Positions 54,455-64,000 of a stretch of DNA of 64,000 nt are shown here, piece by piece (positions within the stretch are counted from its first letter, which is position 1; every line of letters begins with the position of its first letter). Made by a program: the position numbers and the translations under genes. The notes beneath the pieces are model-generated. The model searched no databases. It was not told where the DNA came from and worked only from the letters and a program-made list of their open reading frames with translations. This stretch comes from an uncultured Methanomethylovorans sp. (lineage in GTDB: Archaea; Halobacteriota; Methanosarcinia; Methanosarcinales; Methanosarcinaceae), in NCBI RefSeq assembly GCF_963678545.1, contig NZ_OY782870.1, positions 248,001 to 312,000 on the forward strand, in the 5' to 3' direction.

Positions 54455-55156
54455 TTATGCAAGTTTCCAGAACATGTTACCGTTTTCAGTGACACATTTT
54501 ACAATGCCGCGGCGGTTCATTTCATCCATTACCTCAGCCATTCTTCCTGGCTGGGCAATTTCAAAGGCAAAAGAATCAAGAGAGTGATACACATACAAAC
54601 CGTGTTTAATAGCTGGTATGTCCCACAGATCCCTTTTCTCCTTGCTCATAAGTAAAGAGATGATGTCGACCATGTCCTCGATAAAGTTCCATGGAAAAAT
54701 CACCCATGCCCATTCTTCCAGACGTTCACCGATAAAATCTGGTTCCACTTCGGATGTATCCAGATATTGAAGAGTTGCAGTCCGTACAATCTTTGGACCC
54801 TGGTCAAGAACGTACTGTTTGGAATGGAGCATACTCTTTCCGGTATCAGCTATATCGTCCACAATAAGCACATTCTTATCCCTGACAGCTGAATTTGAAA
54901 GAGGATATTTGATCTGAGGCCCGCTACCTGCCATAACTGCGGTACCCGTGTAATGTTCGATCTTAAGACTGGTAAGGTCATCCATACCAAGGAAATCACA
55001 CAAAACTCTTCCGGCAAACCATCCACCTCTGGCTAGGGCGATGATAATATCTGGTTCATATCCAGAAGCCTTTACATCATTAGCAACCTTCCTGCAGAGA
55101 TCATAAATATAATCCCAGTTAGTCACCACACATTTGAACTTATCAGGTAATACCAT
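54455..55156 (-). CDS. phosphoribosyltransferase (purine salvage type)
   Basis: 233 aa type I PRTase. PRPP loop VLIVDDIADTGKS and the N-terminal PDIIIALARGGWFAGR segment are clear. Hood residues and a C-terminal extension (~180-233, winged-helix-like MAEVMDEMNRRGIVKCV) are present. Co-location with the nucleoside phosphorylase (19 bp) supports purine salvage: phosphorolysis, then base rescue. Confidence 0.88.
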   Translation of the reverse strand: MVLPDKFKCVVTNWDYIYDLCRKVANDVKASGYEPDIIIALARGGWFAGRVLCDFLGMDDLTSLKIEHYTGTAVMAGSGPQIKYPLSNSAVRDKNVLIVDDIADTGKSMLHSKQYVLDQGPKIVRTATLQYLDTSEVEPDFIGERLEEWAWVIFPWNFIEDMVDIISLLMSKEKRDLWDIPAIKHGLYVYHSLDSFAFEIAQPGRMAEVMDEMNRRGIVKCVTENGNMFWKLA

Positions 55157-55309
55157 AATCAGAACCTTCCAATCTTAGTAAATTGAGGTTCATAGATTTT
55201 AACGCCCCTTTGCATATATGTTTTCGCGTCCCATTCCATCGCAACCTTTATCTGCAATGATACCGTTGAAGGGGAGTACCTCATTCTTGAGAAAACAGAT
55301 AAAATATGA

Positions 55310-55384
55310 AGCGGGGTAGGGTAGCCAGGAGATCCCGACGGGCTCATAACCCGTAGACCAATGGTTCGAATCCATTCCCCGCTA
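55310..55384 (+). tRNA. initiator tRNA-Met (anticodon CAT)
   Basis: 75-nt cloverleaf: acceptor AGCGGGG/CCCCGCT with an A1-U72 pair, D stem GGG/CCC, anticodon stem ACGGG/CCCGT (three consecutive G-C pairs) with loop CTCATAA, T stem AATGG/CCATT. A1-U72 and the GGG/CCC anticodon stem mark it as initiator, not elongator. CCA not encoded. Confidence 0.94.
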
Positions 55385-55498
55385 CTAATTTTTTAAACTC
55401 AACACAGTCTTTTTAAAAGAGTCATTTTTTCATTTGGTATGATTTGAAGTACAACCGTTATCTTTACTGTTACAAAGATCCGACAGTGAATACTAACG

Positions 55499-56341
55499 AT
55501 GGACTCCGACCTCTATGTAATCTTATTTGGCCTTGCATCTGCGATCTGCTGGGGCGCAGGAGATTTTAGCGGAGGTATAGCAACAAAGCGCTCCAATGTT
55601 TACGGCGTGGTTCTTATCTCCCAGATAATAGGAACAATACTTCTGATAGCAGCAGCTCTTCTGATGGCTGAAGAAATACCCGACATGCAAAGCATGTTCT
55701 GGGGAGGGATTGCTGGAATATGTGGTTGTTTCGGCCTTCTTGCCTTGTATAGGGGACTTTCAATTAGAAAGATGGGAATCGTAGCACCTGTTGCGGCAGT
55801 AGTGACAGCAGCCGTGCCTGTGGTTTTCAATATATTCACAGAAGGTATGCCTGCTGGATATCGTTTTGCAGGTTTTGGCATAGCTTTTGTGGGAGTCTGG
55901 CTCATATCAGGTACTGAAAACACAAGAAATATATCGCTGAATGACCTTTCCTTTCCACTGATAGCTGGCATAGGGTTTGGTTTTTTTCTTATTTCTATCG
56001 ATCATGTAAGTGATAAATATATTTTGTGGCCTCTTGTAGCCTCCAGACTGGCCTCAGTAGGAATGCTGATAGGTGTTCATATATTAAAAAAACAACATGG
56101 ACTACCCACGCGTAATCTTCTGCCTCTAGTTATCCTAGCAGGCATATTAGACACTGGTGGCAACACGTTCTTCGCATTGGCCTCTCAAGCAGGAAGGCTT
56201 GATATTGCAGCGGTCGTATCATCCCTATACCCTGGGGTTACGGTTGTGCTTGCATGGATAATACTAAGAGAAAGAATTAGACTGAGGCAATGGATAGGGA
56301 TATTGGCCTCACTCGCAGCAATTATCTTCATATCCGGTTGA
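55499..56341 (+). CDS. EamA/DMT-family membrane transporter
   Basis: 280 aa with about ten membrane helices in two EamA repeats (FGLASAICWGAGDFSGGIATKRS in the first; ALASQAGRLDIAAVVSSLYPGVTVVLAWIILRERI in the second, with the usual helix-breaking ERIRLRQWIGI end). Exports or imports small metabolites; substrate not readable. Confidence 0.88.
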   Translation: MDSDLYVILFGLASAICWGAGDFSGGIATKRSNVYGVVLISQIIGTILLIAAALLMAEEIPDMQSMFWGGIAGICGCFGLLALYRGLSIRKMGIVAPVAAVVTAAVPVVFNIFTEGMPAGYRFAGFGIAFVGVWLISGTENTRNISLNDLSFPLIAGIGFGFFLISIDHVSDKYILWPLVASRLASVGMLIGVHILKKQHGLPTRNLLPLVILAGILDTGGNTFFALASQAGRLDIAAVVSSLYPGVTVVLAWIILRERIRLRQWIGILASLAAIIFISG

Positions 56342-56420
56342 GAAGAAGAAAGCCTTACAATATAATTAAATAAAGGCAACCCTTTAATAATGAAAAAGAA
56401 CTGAACAGGGCGATCCTTAA

Positions 56421-57740
56421 ATGGTAATGGAAAAACTCGGAAGCTCCTTACAGGATGCACTTAAGAAACTCGTCAAGTCCGGCAGGATAGACGAACACAC
56501 GGTCAATGAAGTTGTAAAGGACATCCAGAGAGCAATGCTGCAGGCTGATGTTAATGTCAAGCTTGTCATGAAGATGTCAAATCACATCAAGGAACGTGCT
56601 ATGAAGGAAGATGTACCTTCTGGTATGAATCCCCGTGAGCATGTAATAAGGATCGTATATCAGGAACTAATCGAGATTATTGGTAGAGGTACCGACATCC
56701 CCCTGAAACCTCATAAAATAATGATGATAGGACTTCAGGGTAGCGGTAAGACCACCACCACCTCAAAACTTGCAAGGTACTTCCAGCGTAAGGGCCTTAG
56801 ACCCGCAGTAATTTGCGCAGATACATTCAGGCCAGGGGCGTATCAGCAGTTAAAGACGCTTTGTGGTAAACTCAATATCACATTTTATGGAGAGGAAGGC
56901 AACCCGGATGCTGTGGCCATTGTAGATAGAGGTCTTAAAGAAGTGGAAAAATATGATATAATCATAATAGACACTGCAGGACGTCACTCTCTTGAGAAGG
57001 ACCTCATAGAGGAAATGGAACAGATCCACGCTATTGCACATCCAGATTACAAACTGCTTGTACTTGATGGTGCCATTGGCCAGCAGGCAAGCGAACAGGC
57101 AAGAGTTTTCAATGATTCTATTGGAATATCAGGAGTTGTTATTTCCAAGCTAGATGGTACAGCAAAGGGCGGTGGAGCTATATCCGCCGTTTCTGAGACT
57201 AATTCTTCCATCGCATTCATTGGTGTGGGAGAAACACCAGAGGACTTAGAAAAATTCGAACCTGACAGGTTCATATCCAAGCTGCTTGGAATGGGCGATA
57301 TAAAGGGACTCATAGAGAAAGCACAGGACAACTTAAAGGAAGAAGAACTTGACATAGAAGCTATGATGAGGGGACGCTTCACCCTCAAGGACATGTATAA
57401 GCAGCTGGAAACCCTTAACAAAATGGGCCCCATGAAACAGATAATGCAGATGCTGCCTCTGGGAGGCATGGGAGTAAAGGTGCCTGAAGAAGCCTACCAG
57501 GTAACTGGAGAGAAACTTACAAGGTACCGTGTAGTCATGGATTCCATGACTGAGGAAGAAATGCTCAATCCCCGCCTGATAGGAAGTGCCAGGATCAAAA
57601 GAATATCCATTGGGTCTGGATGTAGTTCTGACGATGTGAGAGAATTGCTGCGCTACTATAAAACAATGCAGAACACCATGAAAGGTTTGCGTGGCGGTAA
57701 ATTCAACATGCAGAAAATGATGAAGAAATTCGGAATGTGA
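56421..57740 (+). CDS. srp54: signal recognition particle GTPase SRP54
   Basis: 439 aa. N domain (~1-95), G domain with [38 protein letters not shown], and a Met-rich M domain (~300-439) ending [13 protein letters not shown] that binds SRP RNA and signal peptides. The ATG at 56421 or the one two codons later can be the start. Confidence 0.97.
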   Translation: MVMEKLGSSLQDALKKLVKSGRIDEHTVNEVVKDIQRAMLQADVNVKLVMKMSNHIKERAMKEDVPSGMNPREHVIRIVYQELIEIIGRGTDIPLKPHKIMMIGLQGSGKTTTTSKLARYFQRKGLRPAVICADTFRPGAYQQLKTLCGKLNITFYGEEGNPDAVAIVDRGLKEVEKYDIIIIDTAGRHSLEKDLIEEMEQIHAIAHPDYKLLVLDGAIGQQASEQARVFNDSIGISGVVISKLDGTAKGGGAISAVSETNSSIAFIGVGETPEDLEKFEPDRFISKLLGMGDIKGLIEKAQDNLKEEELDIEAMMRGRFTLKDMYKQLETLNKMGPMKQIMQMLPLGGMGVKVPEEAYQVTGEKLTRYRVVMDSMTEEEMLNPRLIGSARIKRISIGSGCSSDDVRELLRYYKTMQNTMKGLRGGKFNMQKMMKKFGM

Positions 57741-57751
57741 ATATAGTGAAA

Positions 57752-57773
57752 TGTGAGGCTAATACTCCTCACA
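57752..57773. terminator. hairpin between convergent srp54 and guaAA
   Basis: TGTGAGG (57752-57758), 8-base loop, CCTCACA (57767-57773); overlaps the end of guaAA. Confidence 0.55.
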
Positions 57774-58328
57774 TACTTTAAAGAAATTCAAAAACAAATC
57801 CTGACCTTTTTCCGTATGGGCAACTTCGGGATGCCATTGTACCCCATAAAGTGGTTTGGTTTTATGTTTCATGGCCTCGATTTCGCATACCTCTGATCTT
57901 GCCAGCCAGATAAACTCTTCTGGAAGAGTTTTTACTTCATCCGCATGTGAAGCCCATACAGATGTCTTGGGAGCCAGGCCCTGCAGGATATCATCCTCCT
58001 CAAGGACCTTAACTTCAACCTCTGCATATCCCCCGTACTTTCCCGGACCAACCTCCCCACTAAATGTTTTGGCCATTACCTGATGTCCAAGACATATTCC
58101 AAGAATAGGAAGATCAATTTCCCTAATATATTGTGCACAATTGCCTACCCTTTCCATTGTCGGACCACCGCTAAGTACTAGCCCATCAGGTTCTTTAGAA
58201 AGGATATCTTCCACAGAAGAAGTATTGGATATGATACTAGTGTCCATTTCCAGGTCCCGGATAGTACGATGGATGAGATGGCAGAATTGACCATAGTTAT
58301 TAATAACAAGGATCTTCATTGTTTTCAT
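57759..58328 (-). CDS. guaAA: GMP synthase glutaminase subunit
   Basis: 189 aa class I amidotransferase: [10 protein letters not shown], nucleophile GICLGHQVM, and the His-Glu pair in [14 protein letters not shown]. Supplies ammonia to the synthetase subunit at 41202-42116, about 16 kb away. The start is the ATG at 58328 or the one at 58319. Confidence 0.95.
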   Translation of the reverse strand: MKTMKILVINNYGQFCHLIHRTIRDLEMDTSIISNTSSVEDILSKEPDGLVLSGGPTMERVGNCAQYIREIDLPILGICLGHQVMAKTFSGEVGPGKYGGYAEVEVKVLEEDDILQGLAPKTSVWASHADEVKTLPEEFIWLARSEVCEIEAMKHKTKPLYGVQWHPEVAHTEKGQDLFLNFFKVCEEY

Positions 58329-58501
58329 GGTATTAACCCACTAGGCATTTATCGCAACTAGGACGAATCAATATAAATACATATGCTATTTTGGAAACAA
58401 AAAAGAAAGTGAAGCATCCTATGCCATAAATGCGTATAAATAAATACTTATAGGCGTAAATAATATATTGAGAATAATTAAAATCTCATGAGGATGTTTT
58501 T

Positions 58502-59866
58502 TTGGATATCGTATCTACTGGAATAGAGGGCTTGGACGAGATCCTCGGCGGGGGAGTTCTTAGTCCCTCGACTACATTCATTGTAGGAACACCCGGAACA
58601 GGAAGGACTACTCTTGGAATGCAGAGCTTATGTGCTGCAGCAAAAAAGGGAGAAAAAGTGCTGTATGTAGCTGTATCAACTAAACCAGAAACATTAATGA
58701 AACAAATCATTTCAAGGTTCAGTTTTTTTGAAGAGAATATAAACATTCGTACCTTTAATGTCAGTAGTGTGGAAAGAGATCCGCTCACCATGCTTGTAGA
58801 ACTTGGAAACATTGTTAATTTACTTAAGCCTAAAAGGATATTAATAGACTCTGTAACACCCTTAGGATTTGGTTTCCCAGAAGCAGAAAGACGTAGATTT
58901 ATGTATTCACTTAATTCCGCAATCAATGAGTGGAATGCGATAGTCTATTTTACCGGAACTTTGGAACTGGACAACGTAAAAAGCAATGTAGTCAGTGACA
59001 TAGTAGACAATATAATATATCTTTCCCAAAACTTTGGCACACACATCACCAAGCGATACATAAGATTAATGAAAGTAAGTGGAATGCCATCCATTCAGGG
59101 CAAGCATACATTTGAGATCACAACTGATGGCATATCCGTTTATCCAAAAGATATTGTACCAGCCAACTATTCTGTGCATCCATCTAATGAGCGGAGATCT
59201 ATAGGCATACCCCTGCTTGATGAAATGATGGGAGGCGGAATGATAAAAGGAACTGCAAATCTTTTAGCAGGATCTACCGGTACTGGCAAAACTGTTATTG
59301 GGCTTCACTTCATTGTGGAAGGAGCAAAGAAAGGAGAAAAAGGAGTTATTCTTAGCTTAGAGGAAATTCCAGAGCAACTATATCTGCGTGCCTCTAATTT
59401 TGGGTGGGACTTAAAAGAAATGGAAAAAAAAGGAACAATAAAGATCATCCATACATTACCGGCTTTATTAGACCCAAACAAGCAAATGATTCAAATTAGA
59501 AGATCAATCCAGGAAATAGGAGCACAGAGAGTATTTGTAGATACATTAGAGGGGTTTGATTATGCTATAGTTAACCCTGTCGAGAGAAAAGAGTACATAT
59601 CCAGCCTGATAAGGATGTTCCAGAACCACGAAATTACATCTCTTTTTACTTGCCTTTGCCCGGAAAGCACAGAATGTTCAAAGAATCCTGATACACAAAT
59701 ATCAACAATTGTAGATACTATCATAACTTTAAAACAAGACCTTACATCCGATAATTTACAAAAATCCTTATCTATAATCAAGATGAGAGGTAGTAATCAC
59801 GTAAAGTCTCATGCTTTTTATGATATTGGCTCAAATGGTTTTGCAATAAAAGACCTTAACAGCTAA
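58502..59866 (+). CDS. KaiC-like double RecA-fold ATPase
   Basis: 454 aa starting at TTG (58502) with GAGG 8 bp upstream. Two RecA/KaiC-type domains. Domain 1 (~1-225) has an altered Walker A (GTPGTGRTT, Arg for Lys) and lacks the catalytic Glu pair (AVSTKPETLM). Domain 2 (~235-454) has a normal GSTGTGKTVIG and SLEEIPEQL. Thus only the second half is expected to hydrolyse ATP. KaiC-like ATPases in archaea serve in signalling and motility; here no kaiB or archaellum genes adjoin. Confidence 0.88.
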   Translation: MDIVSTGIEGLDEILGGGVLSPSTTFIVGTPGTGRTTLGMQSLCAAAKKGEKVLYVAVSTKPETLMKQIISRFSFFEENINIRTFNVSSVERDPLTMLVELGNIVNLLKPKRILIDSVTPLGFGFPEAERRRFMYSLNSAINEWNAIVYFTGTLELDNVKSNVVSDIVDNIIYLSQNFGTHITKRYIRLMKVSGMPSIQGKHTFEITTDGISVYPKDIVPANYSVHPSNERRSIGIPLLDEMMGGGMIKGTANLLAGSTGTGKTVIGLHFIVEGAKKGEKGVILSLEEIPEQLYLRASNFGWDLKEMEKKGTIKIIHTLPALLDPNKQMIQIRRSIQEIGAQRVFVDTLEGFDYAIVNPVERKEYISSLIRMFQNHEITSLFTCLCPESTECSKNPDTQISTIVDTIITLKQDLTSDNLQKSLSIIKMRGSNHVKSHAFYDIGSNGFAIKDLNS

Positions 59867-59922
59867 AGCAACCAATAATATTTTTTTGCTAAACTTCAAC
59901 TGAAAGATTATTCTGGAAAAAA

Positions 59923-59933
59923 CCTTATATATC
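59923..59933 (+). promoter_or_regulatory. predicted TATA box of the aromatic amino acid operon
   Basis: CCTTATATATC, followed at 59939 by a palindrome. Confidence 0.5.
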
Positions 59934-59938
59934 TTGCC

Positions 59939-59955
59939 ATGTTACTGTGTAACAT
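59939..59955. promoter_or_regulatory. 17-bp palindromic operator candidate at the aro operon start
   Basis: ATGTTACTGTGTAACAT: 7-bp arms ATGTTAC/GTAACAT with a 3-bp spacer, 6-22 bp downstream of the TATA box and covering the predicted start site. The position suits a repressor responding to aromatic amino acids. Confidence 0.45.
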
Positions 59956-59995
59956 ACTAGCATGGTAAAATAGTATTCACATGGAGACTATGAAG

Positions 59996-60793
59996 ATGTC
60001 AGAAATAGGAAAGAGCATACGTATTGAGAGAATAATGGACAGGATCAGCAGAAACATGGTAATCATACCTATGGACCACGGCATATCTGACGGCCCTATA
60101 AAAGGTCTTACCAATATTGCGGATTCCATCAATAAAGTTGCCGATGGTGGAGCAAATGCGGTCCTCATGCAGAAAGGCATGATAAAGCACGGACACCGTG
60201 GATACGGCCATGATGTAGGGTTGATAGTACATATGAGTGCATCTACAGCACTGGGACCTGATCCAAACAACAAAGTACAAGTCTGCAGCGTGGAAGAGGT
60301 AATGAAAATGGGAGCTGATGCAGTATCCATACACGTGAATGTAGGTTCTGAGACAGAAGCTGACCAGCTCCAGAAATTAGGTAAAGTAGCTGAAGACTGC
60401 AATAATTGGGGTATACCTTTGCTTGCTATGATGTACCCCAGAGGCAAAAAGGTCACAAATCCGCATGATCCTGTGATGGTGGCACATGCTGCAAGAGTAG
60501 GAGCTGAACTTGGAGCTGACGTGGTCAAAACAGTATATACCGGAGACGTAGATTCTTTTAGAGATGTGGTAAAAGGATGCCCTGTGCCAGTGGTTATTGC
60601 AGGGGGTCCAAAGACAGAGACCGATGAGCAATTCCTAGAAATGATAAAGGGGGCTATTGAAGCTGGTGGCAGAGGTGTGGCCATTGGCAGAAATGTGTTC
60701 CAGCATGAAAATCCCACAAAAATTACAAGAGCAATAACAGAGATAGTGCATAAGAATCATACTGTCGAAGAAGCTCTTGAATTACTTAAGTAA
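59996..60793 (+). CDS. 2-amino-3,7-dideoxy-D-threo-hept-6-ulosonate (ADH) synthase
   Basis: 265 aa from the ATG at 59996 ([17 protein letters not shown] 9 bp upstream; ATGs at 59981 and 59990 are alternatives). Class I aldolase-like barrel: [50 protein letters not shown] (Schiff-base Lys), VIAGGPKTE. First step of the archaeal route to 3-dehydroquinate, replacing DAHP synthase. Its neighbours (DHQ synthase II, aroD, aroE) exclude a plain fructose-bisphosphate aldolase. Confidence 0.93.
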   Translation: MSEIGKSIRIERIMDRISRNMVIIPMDHGISDGPIKGLTNIADSINKVADGGANAVLMQKGMIKHGHRGYGHDVGLIVHMSASTALGPDPNNKVQVCSVEEVMKMGADAVSIHVNVGSETEADQLQKLGKVAEDCNNWGIPLLAMMYPRGKKVTNPHDPVMVAHAARVGAELGADVVKTVYTGDVDSFRDVVKGCPVPVVIAGGPKTETDEQFLEMIKGAIEAGGRGVAIGRNVFQHENPTKITRAITEIVHKNHTVEEALELLK

Positions 60794-60807
60794 AACAACG
60801 TGAGAAC

Positions 60808-61950
60808 ATGAACATTAAAAGTATATGGATAAAAGCCGATGAAGGCAGGTGGGATGACAGGAAGGGCAGGATCACCACTGGATTGGAATCAGGCGTGGAT
60901 TACGTACTGGTAGATGCCAATGATGTCGAAAAGGTAAGAGAACTGGGCGATATAAAAGTCGCTGCATTTGCTCATGATGACAAATCTGCTGCTGATATAG
61001 TAGTAATCGGCAAAGGAAGCGAAGGCGACGGCACAAAACCATTGCCCCCTGACTTTAGTGGATCTTTCGATATAATAACAGCCACTCGCCTTAAAGGTAA
61101 GGGTCTGAAGGTAGCCGGGTATGTGGTCATCCGCAACAAACAATATGAAGAGTTTGCAGCAGAACTGGCTGGAGTCTGTGACTATATCATCACCGTTGGC
61201 ACTGACTGGAAAGTAATTCCTCTGGAAAACCTCATTGCAGGATTACATGACAAGGATGTACAGATCATATCCGGGGTTAGGACTTCCGAAGAAGCGAAAC
61301 TCTCCCTTGAGACAATGGAACATGGATCAGATGGAGTGTTATTGGATACTGATGACCCAAATGAGATAAAGAAGACAGTAGCTGTATCAGAAAGATCAGG
61401 TATCGATAATCTCAATCTGGAAACTGCGGTTATCACTAAAGTAGAGCAAGTAGGCATGGGCGACAGAGTATGCGTGGATACATGCAACCTCATGACAAGC
61501 GGAGAGGGTATGCTTGTAGGCTCACAATCTTGCGGACTTTTCCTTGTGAATTCAGAAGCAGATGATAGCCCATATGTTGCATCTCGGCCTTTCAGAGTAA
61601 ATGCCGGTGCAGTACATGCTTATGTGCTGGTGGGCGAGAAGACGAAATACCTCTGTGAATTGGAAGCAGGTGACGAAGTAGCTATTGTCAATGAAGCCGG
61701 TGAGCAAAGAAAAGGTATTGTGGGCAGAGTTAAGATCGAAAGAAGACCACTTATGCTTGTAGAGGCTGATCTTAAAGGAAAAATTGTTAAGACTATCCTG
61801 CAGAACGCAGAGACCATCAAGCTTGTGACAAAAGGTGGAAAGCCTGTTGCTGTCACCGATCTTCAACCGGGGGATGAGGTTCTTGTGAAGTTTGAAGATA
61901 CTGGCCGGCACTTTGGAATGAAAGTAGAAGAAACTATCATTGAAAAGTAA
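60808..61950 (+). CDS. 3-dehydroquinate synthase II
   Basis: 380 aa archaeal-type enzyme (AroB'), which oxidatively deaminates and cyclises ADH with NAD. KSIWIKADEGRWDDRKGRITTGLESG, DYIITVGTDWKVIPLENLIAG, DTCNLMTSGEGMLVGSQS and FRVNAGAVHAYVL are recognisable. Unrelated to bacterial AroB. 14 bp after ADH synthase. Confidence 0.95.
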   Translation: MNIKSIWIKADEGRWDDRKGRITTGLESGVDYVLVDANDVEKVRELGDIKVAAFAHDDKSAADIVVIGKGSEGDGTKPLPPDFSGSFDIITATRLKGKGLKVAGYVVIRNKQYEEFAAELAGVCDYIITVGTDWKVIPLENLIAGLHDKDVQIISGVRTSEEAKLSLETMEHGSDGVLLDTDDPNEIKKTVAVSERSGIDNLNLETAVITKVEQVGMGDRVCVDTCNLMTSGEGMLVGSQSCGLFLVNSEADDSPYVASRPFRVNAGAVHAYVLVGEKTKYLCELEAGDEVAIVNEAGEQRKGIVGRVKIERRPLMLVEADLKGKIVKTILQNAETIKLVTKGGKPVAVTDLQPGDEVLVKFEDTGRHFGMKVEETIIEK

Positions 61951-61961
61951 CCAGAGGATGC

Positions 61962-62666
61962 ATGGTAAAGATAGGCGACTTTGACCTCTCAAAGGGAGCT
62001 GCAGTTGTGGCTGTAATAAGCGACTCCCCCATGGAACAGGCCAGAGCAGCTCACTTGCAAGGGGCAGACATACTGGAGATCAGACTTGACCTGATTGGAA
62101 TAGAGGACACAAAGTCAACTTTGGAACTGCTTGCAGCCTTGAAGGCAGAGGTAAACATTCCACGTATTGCAACCAATAGGTTACCAAATGATGGAGGCAA
62201 ATGGAATGGAACAGAAGAAGACAGAGTACAGATTCTCCTAGATGTGCTGTCATCTGTGGATGCAGTAGATGTGGAACTGGCTGCACCTGTTGCTTCCATG
62301 GAAAAAATAATAACCTTTGCACATGAGCTGGGCAAGACAATAATAGTCTCACACCATGATTTTACCAAAACTCCCCCCATAGAAAATATGGAGAATCTTC
62401 TCGAAATGGCATGGAAATGCGGAGGCGATATAGCTAAATTTGCTGCGAAGGCAAATTCGCCTGCCGACACTATCAACCTGCTGCGAGTCACTCATGAAGC
62501 TACCAAACCCGTATGTATGATATCTATGGGCGATATTGGAAAACACACGCGTGTAATAGCACCATTCTATGGTTCAGTGCTGACGTATGGTGCTGTGGGT
62601 GAAGCAGTGGCTCCGGGACAGTTGAGTATAGCTGAACTGAAGAGAACAATGAGGGCGCTGTTATGA
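61962..62666 (+). CDS. aroD: 3-dehydroquinate dehydratase, type I
   Basis: 234 aa. Type I barrel: ADILEIRLDLI, catalytic His in IIVSHHDFTKTP, Schiff-base Lys in GDIAKFAAKA, then KPVCMISMGDIGKHTRVIAPFYGS. 11 bp after the previous gene and overlapping aroE by 4 bp (ATGA). Confidence 0.96.
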   Translation: MVKIGDFDLSKGAAVVAVISDSPMEQARAAHLQGADILEIRLDLIGIEDTKSTLELLAALKAEVNIPRIATNRLPNDGGKWNGTEEDRVQILLDVLSSVDAVDVELAAPVASMEKIITFAHELGKTIIVSHHDFTKTPPIENMENLLEMAWKCGGDIAKFAAKANSPADTINLLRVTHEATKPVCMISMGDIGKHTRVIAPFYGSVLTYGAVGEAVAPGQLSIAELKRTMRALL

Positions 62667-63484
62667 AAAAAGTATTTGCCGTATTTGGAGATCCCATAGA
62701 ACACTCATTATCACCCGTGATGCATAATGCGGCATTCAAAGTTTTGGGAATGGACTGTACCTACCATGCCTTCAAAGTGAGCAAGGAAAACCTTAAAGAT
62801 GCTATTATTGGAGCAAATGCTATGGGACTCGGTGGCTTGAACCTTACTGTGCCCCTGAAAGAAGAGGCTTTGAAGATAGTAGAACCACATGCTCTGGCAG
62901 CAGCCATGGGAGCAGTCAATACTGTAGACTTCAAAGAAGGCATAAGAGGATACAATACAGATGGAATTGGGGCAGAGAGGGCACTTATTGAAGCTGGTGT
63001 TAAAATCGAGGGAGCAAAGGTACTGATAGTAGGTGCCGGAGGAGCTGCCCGTGGAATATGTTTCCAGCTTGCAAGCGACGGGGCAGAAGTGATCAGTGCC
63101 AACCGCACGCCTGAAAGAGCGATACAGCTTGCAGAGGATGTAGCCGTTGTGGGAAATGTAAAAGGATGTGGACTTGAAAGGCTTGACGACCTTATTGCAA
63201 ATGCAGACGTGTTGATCAACTGTACAACCCTGGGTATGCATCCGCATGTTGAGAGCACTATAGCTGTGGCAGAACAGATGCATGAAGATCTTGTGGTTTT
63301 TGATATTGTATACAATCCATTGAAGACTAAGCTTCTTACCGAAGCAGAAAAAGCCGGAGCAAAAACAGTGTCCGGTGTCATGATGCTGGTATATCAAGGT
63401 GCAGAAGCTTTCAGGATATGGACAGGTGTGGAGCCTCCCATCGAAGTGATGAAAGAAGCTGTGATGGGAGCGTTGAGAACTTGA
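62663..63484 (+). CDS. aroE: shikimate dehydrogenase
   Basis: 273 aa. FGDPIEHSLSPVMHNAAF substrate site, GLNLTVPLKEEA with the catalytic Lys, NTDGIG, nucleotide motif VLIVGAGGAARGICFQL, NRTPERA. Overlaps aroD by 4 bp and is followed immediately by tyrA. Confidence 0.97.
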   Translation: MKKVFAVFGDPIEHSLSPVMHNAAFKVLGMDCTYHAFKVSKENLKDAIIGANAMGLGGLNLTVPLKEEALKIVEPHALAAAMGAVNTVDFKEGIRGYNTDGIGAERALIEAGVKIEGAKVLIVGAGGAARGICFQLASDGAEVISANRTPERAIQLAEDVAVVGNVKGCGLERLDDLIANADVLINCTTLGMHPHVESTIAVAEQMHEDLVVFDIVYNPLKTKLLTEAEKAGAKTVSGVMMLVYQGAEAFRIWTGVEPPIEVMKEAVMGALRT

Positions 63485-64000
63485 AAATGCTCATAGTGGG
63501 CGGTACAGGTGAAATGGGACAATGGTTTTCCACCTTTTTTAAGGAAAGAGGTTTCGATGTCACCATCTGGGGAAAAAGCGGAAAGACAGAAGTAGCTGAA
63601 AGGCTGGGCATTAGGTTTGCCCACAACTTGCAAGCAGAAGTAGCTGAAAGTGACGTAGTAATAATTTCCGTACCAATAGACATCACAGAGCAGGTTATTG
63701 CAGAGGTTGCACCTCTTATGAAGAAAGGTAGCCTACTTATGGACCTAACTTCCCTAAAAACCGGACCTACTCGCGCTATGCAGAAATATGCTCCAGATGG
63801 CGTGGAAATTCTAGGCACTCACCCCATGTTCGGACCCACTATACCAAGCCTGCATGGGCAGAGGTTTATCCTGACGCCCATAAATGAAAGATGTCAAAAA
63901 TGGTTCCCTGTTATCAGAGGGATGCTAGAAGAAAACGGGGCACACATAGTGATCGTTGAGCCTGAAGAACACGATAGATTTGTTTCCGTAGTCCAGGGAC
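63481..64000 (+). CDS. tyrA: prephenate dehydrogenase, N-terminal part (3' end outside window)
   Basis: At least 173 codons. Start is TTG at 63481 (overlapping the aroE stop as TTGA) or ATG at 63487. NAD motif LIVGGTGEMGQWF, then DVVIISVPIDIT, LLMDLTSLKTGPTRAM and GTHPMFGPTIPSLHGQRFIL, characteristic of TyrA. The C-terminus, which could hold further domains, is beyond the window. Confidence 0.92.
   Translation, partial: MKMLIVGGTGEMGQWFSTFFKERGFDVTIWGKSGKTEVAERLGIRFAHNLQAEVAESDVVIISVPIDITEQVIAEVAPLMKKGSLLMDLTSLKTGPTRAMQKYAPDGVEILGTHPMFGPTIPSLHGQRFILTPINERCQKWFPVIRGMLEENGAHIVIVEPEEHDRFVSVVQG

Noticed and set aside
54436..54495. N-terminal extension of the nucleoside phosphorylase
   Set aside because: The extension overlaps the preceding gene and the conserved fold begins right after the ATG at 54435.

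Overview
This window is chromosomal DNA of a methanogenic archaeon, most likely a member of the Methanosarcinaceae (Methanosarcina/Methanolobus/Methanomethylovorans type). The evidence is a methanogen-style nif operon with two PII genes between nifH and nifD, an HdrC2-HdrB2 pair, the methanogen chromosomal protein MC1, the archaeal GTP cyclohydrolase MptA, a GMP synthase split into two separate genes, the archaeal ADH-synthase route into shikimate, the archaeosine enzyme RaSEA, and two archaeal tRNAs without encoded CCA. Genus is not settled by reading alone. I see no rRNA, CRISPR array, insertion sequence or prophage.

Layout. (1) 1-7125: nitrogen fixation operon nifH(partial)-nifI1-nifI2-nifD-nifK-nifE-nifN, all on the plus strand. 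(2) 7183-9363: a convergent minus-strand redox operon with three small Rieske proteins, a glutaredoxin, an FTR-catalytic-like protein and a nitroreductase. (3) 9620-23571: an accessory, cell-surface region. It holds a large secreted subtilisin with PKD and disaggregatase-type repeats, a membrane protein coupled to a winged-helix protein, a MacB-type ABC exporter operon with a secreted COG1361-like protein and a transglutaminase-like protein, a lipoprotein plus membrane-tethered HTH regulator, a repeat-containing secreted protein and a hexapeptide acyltransferase. (4) 23844-33061: nitrogen assimilation with two glutamine synthetases flanking a four-gene split glutamate synthase whose electron-input subunit is of the F420 (FrhB/FpoF) type, followed by hdrC2B2. 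(5) 33181-58328: housekeeping genes, including tRNA-Arg, an ArgA-like acetyltransferase, mptA, MC1, argB, RaSEA, guaAB, recQ, a prepilin peptidase, an Hps-RraA fusion, pyrBI, dapAB, rps17e, dinB, a nucleoside phosphorylase, a phosphoribosyltransferase, initiator tRNA-Met, srp54 and guaAA. (6) 58502-64000: a two-domain KaiC-like ATPase, then the aromatic amino acid operon (ADH synthase, DHQ synthase II, aroD, aroE, tyrA cut by the window end).

How it fits together: fixed ammonium from nitrogenase (post-translationally controlled by NifI1/NifI2) enters through glutamine synthetase and a glutamate synthase that probably draws electrons from reduced F420 or ferredoxin. A candidate NrpR-like operator sits at the start site of the second glnA. 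The most unusual parts are the three-Rieske/FTR/glutaredoxin operon, the F420-type glutamate synthase, a structured non-coding stretch near 19.03-19.17 kb, a 17-bp palindrome at the aro operon start, and three genes whose reading frames clearly begin before any ATG/GTG/TTG codon.
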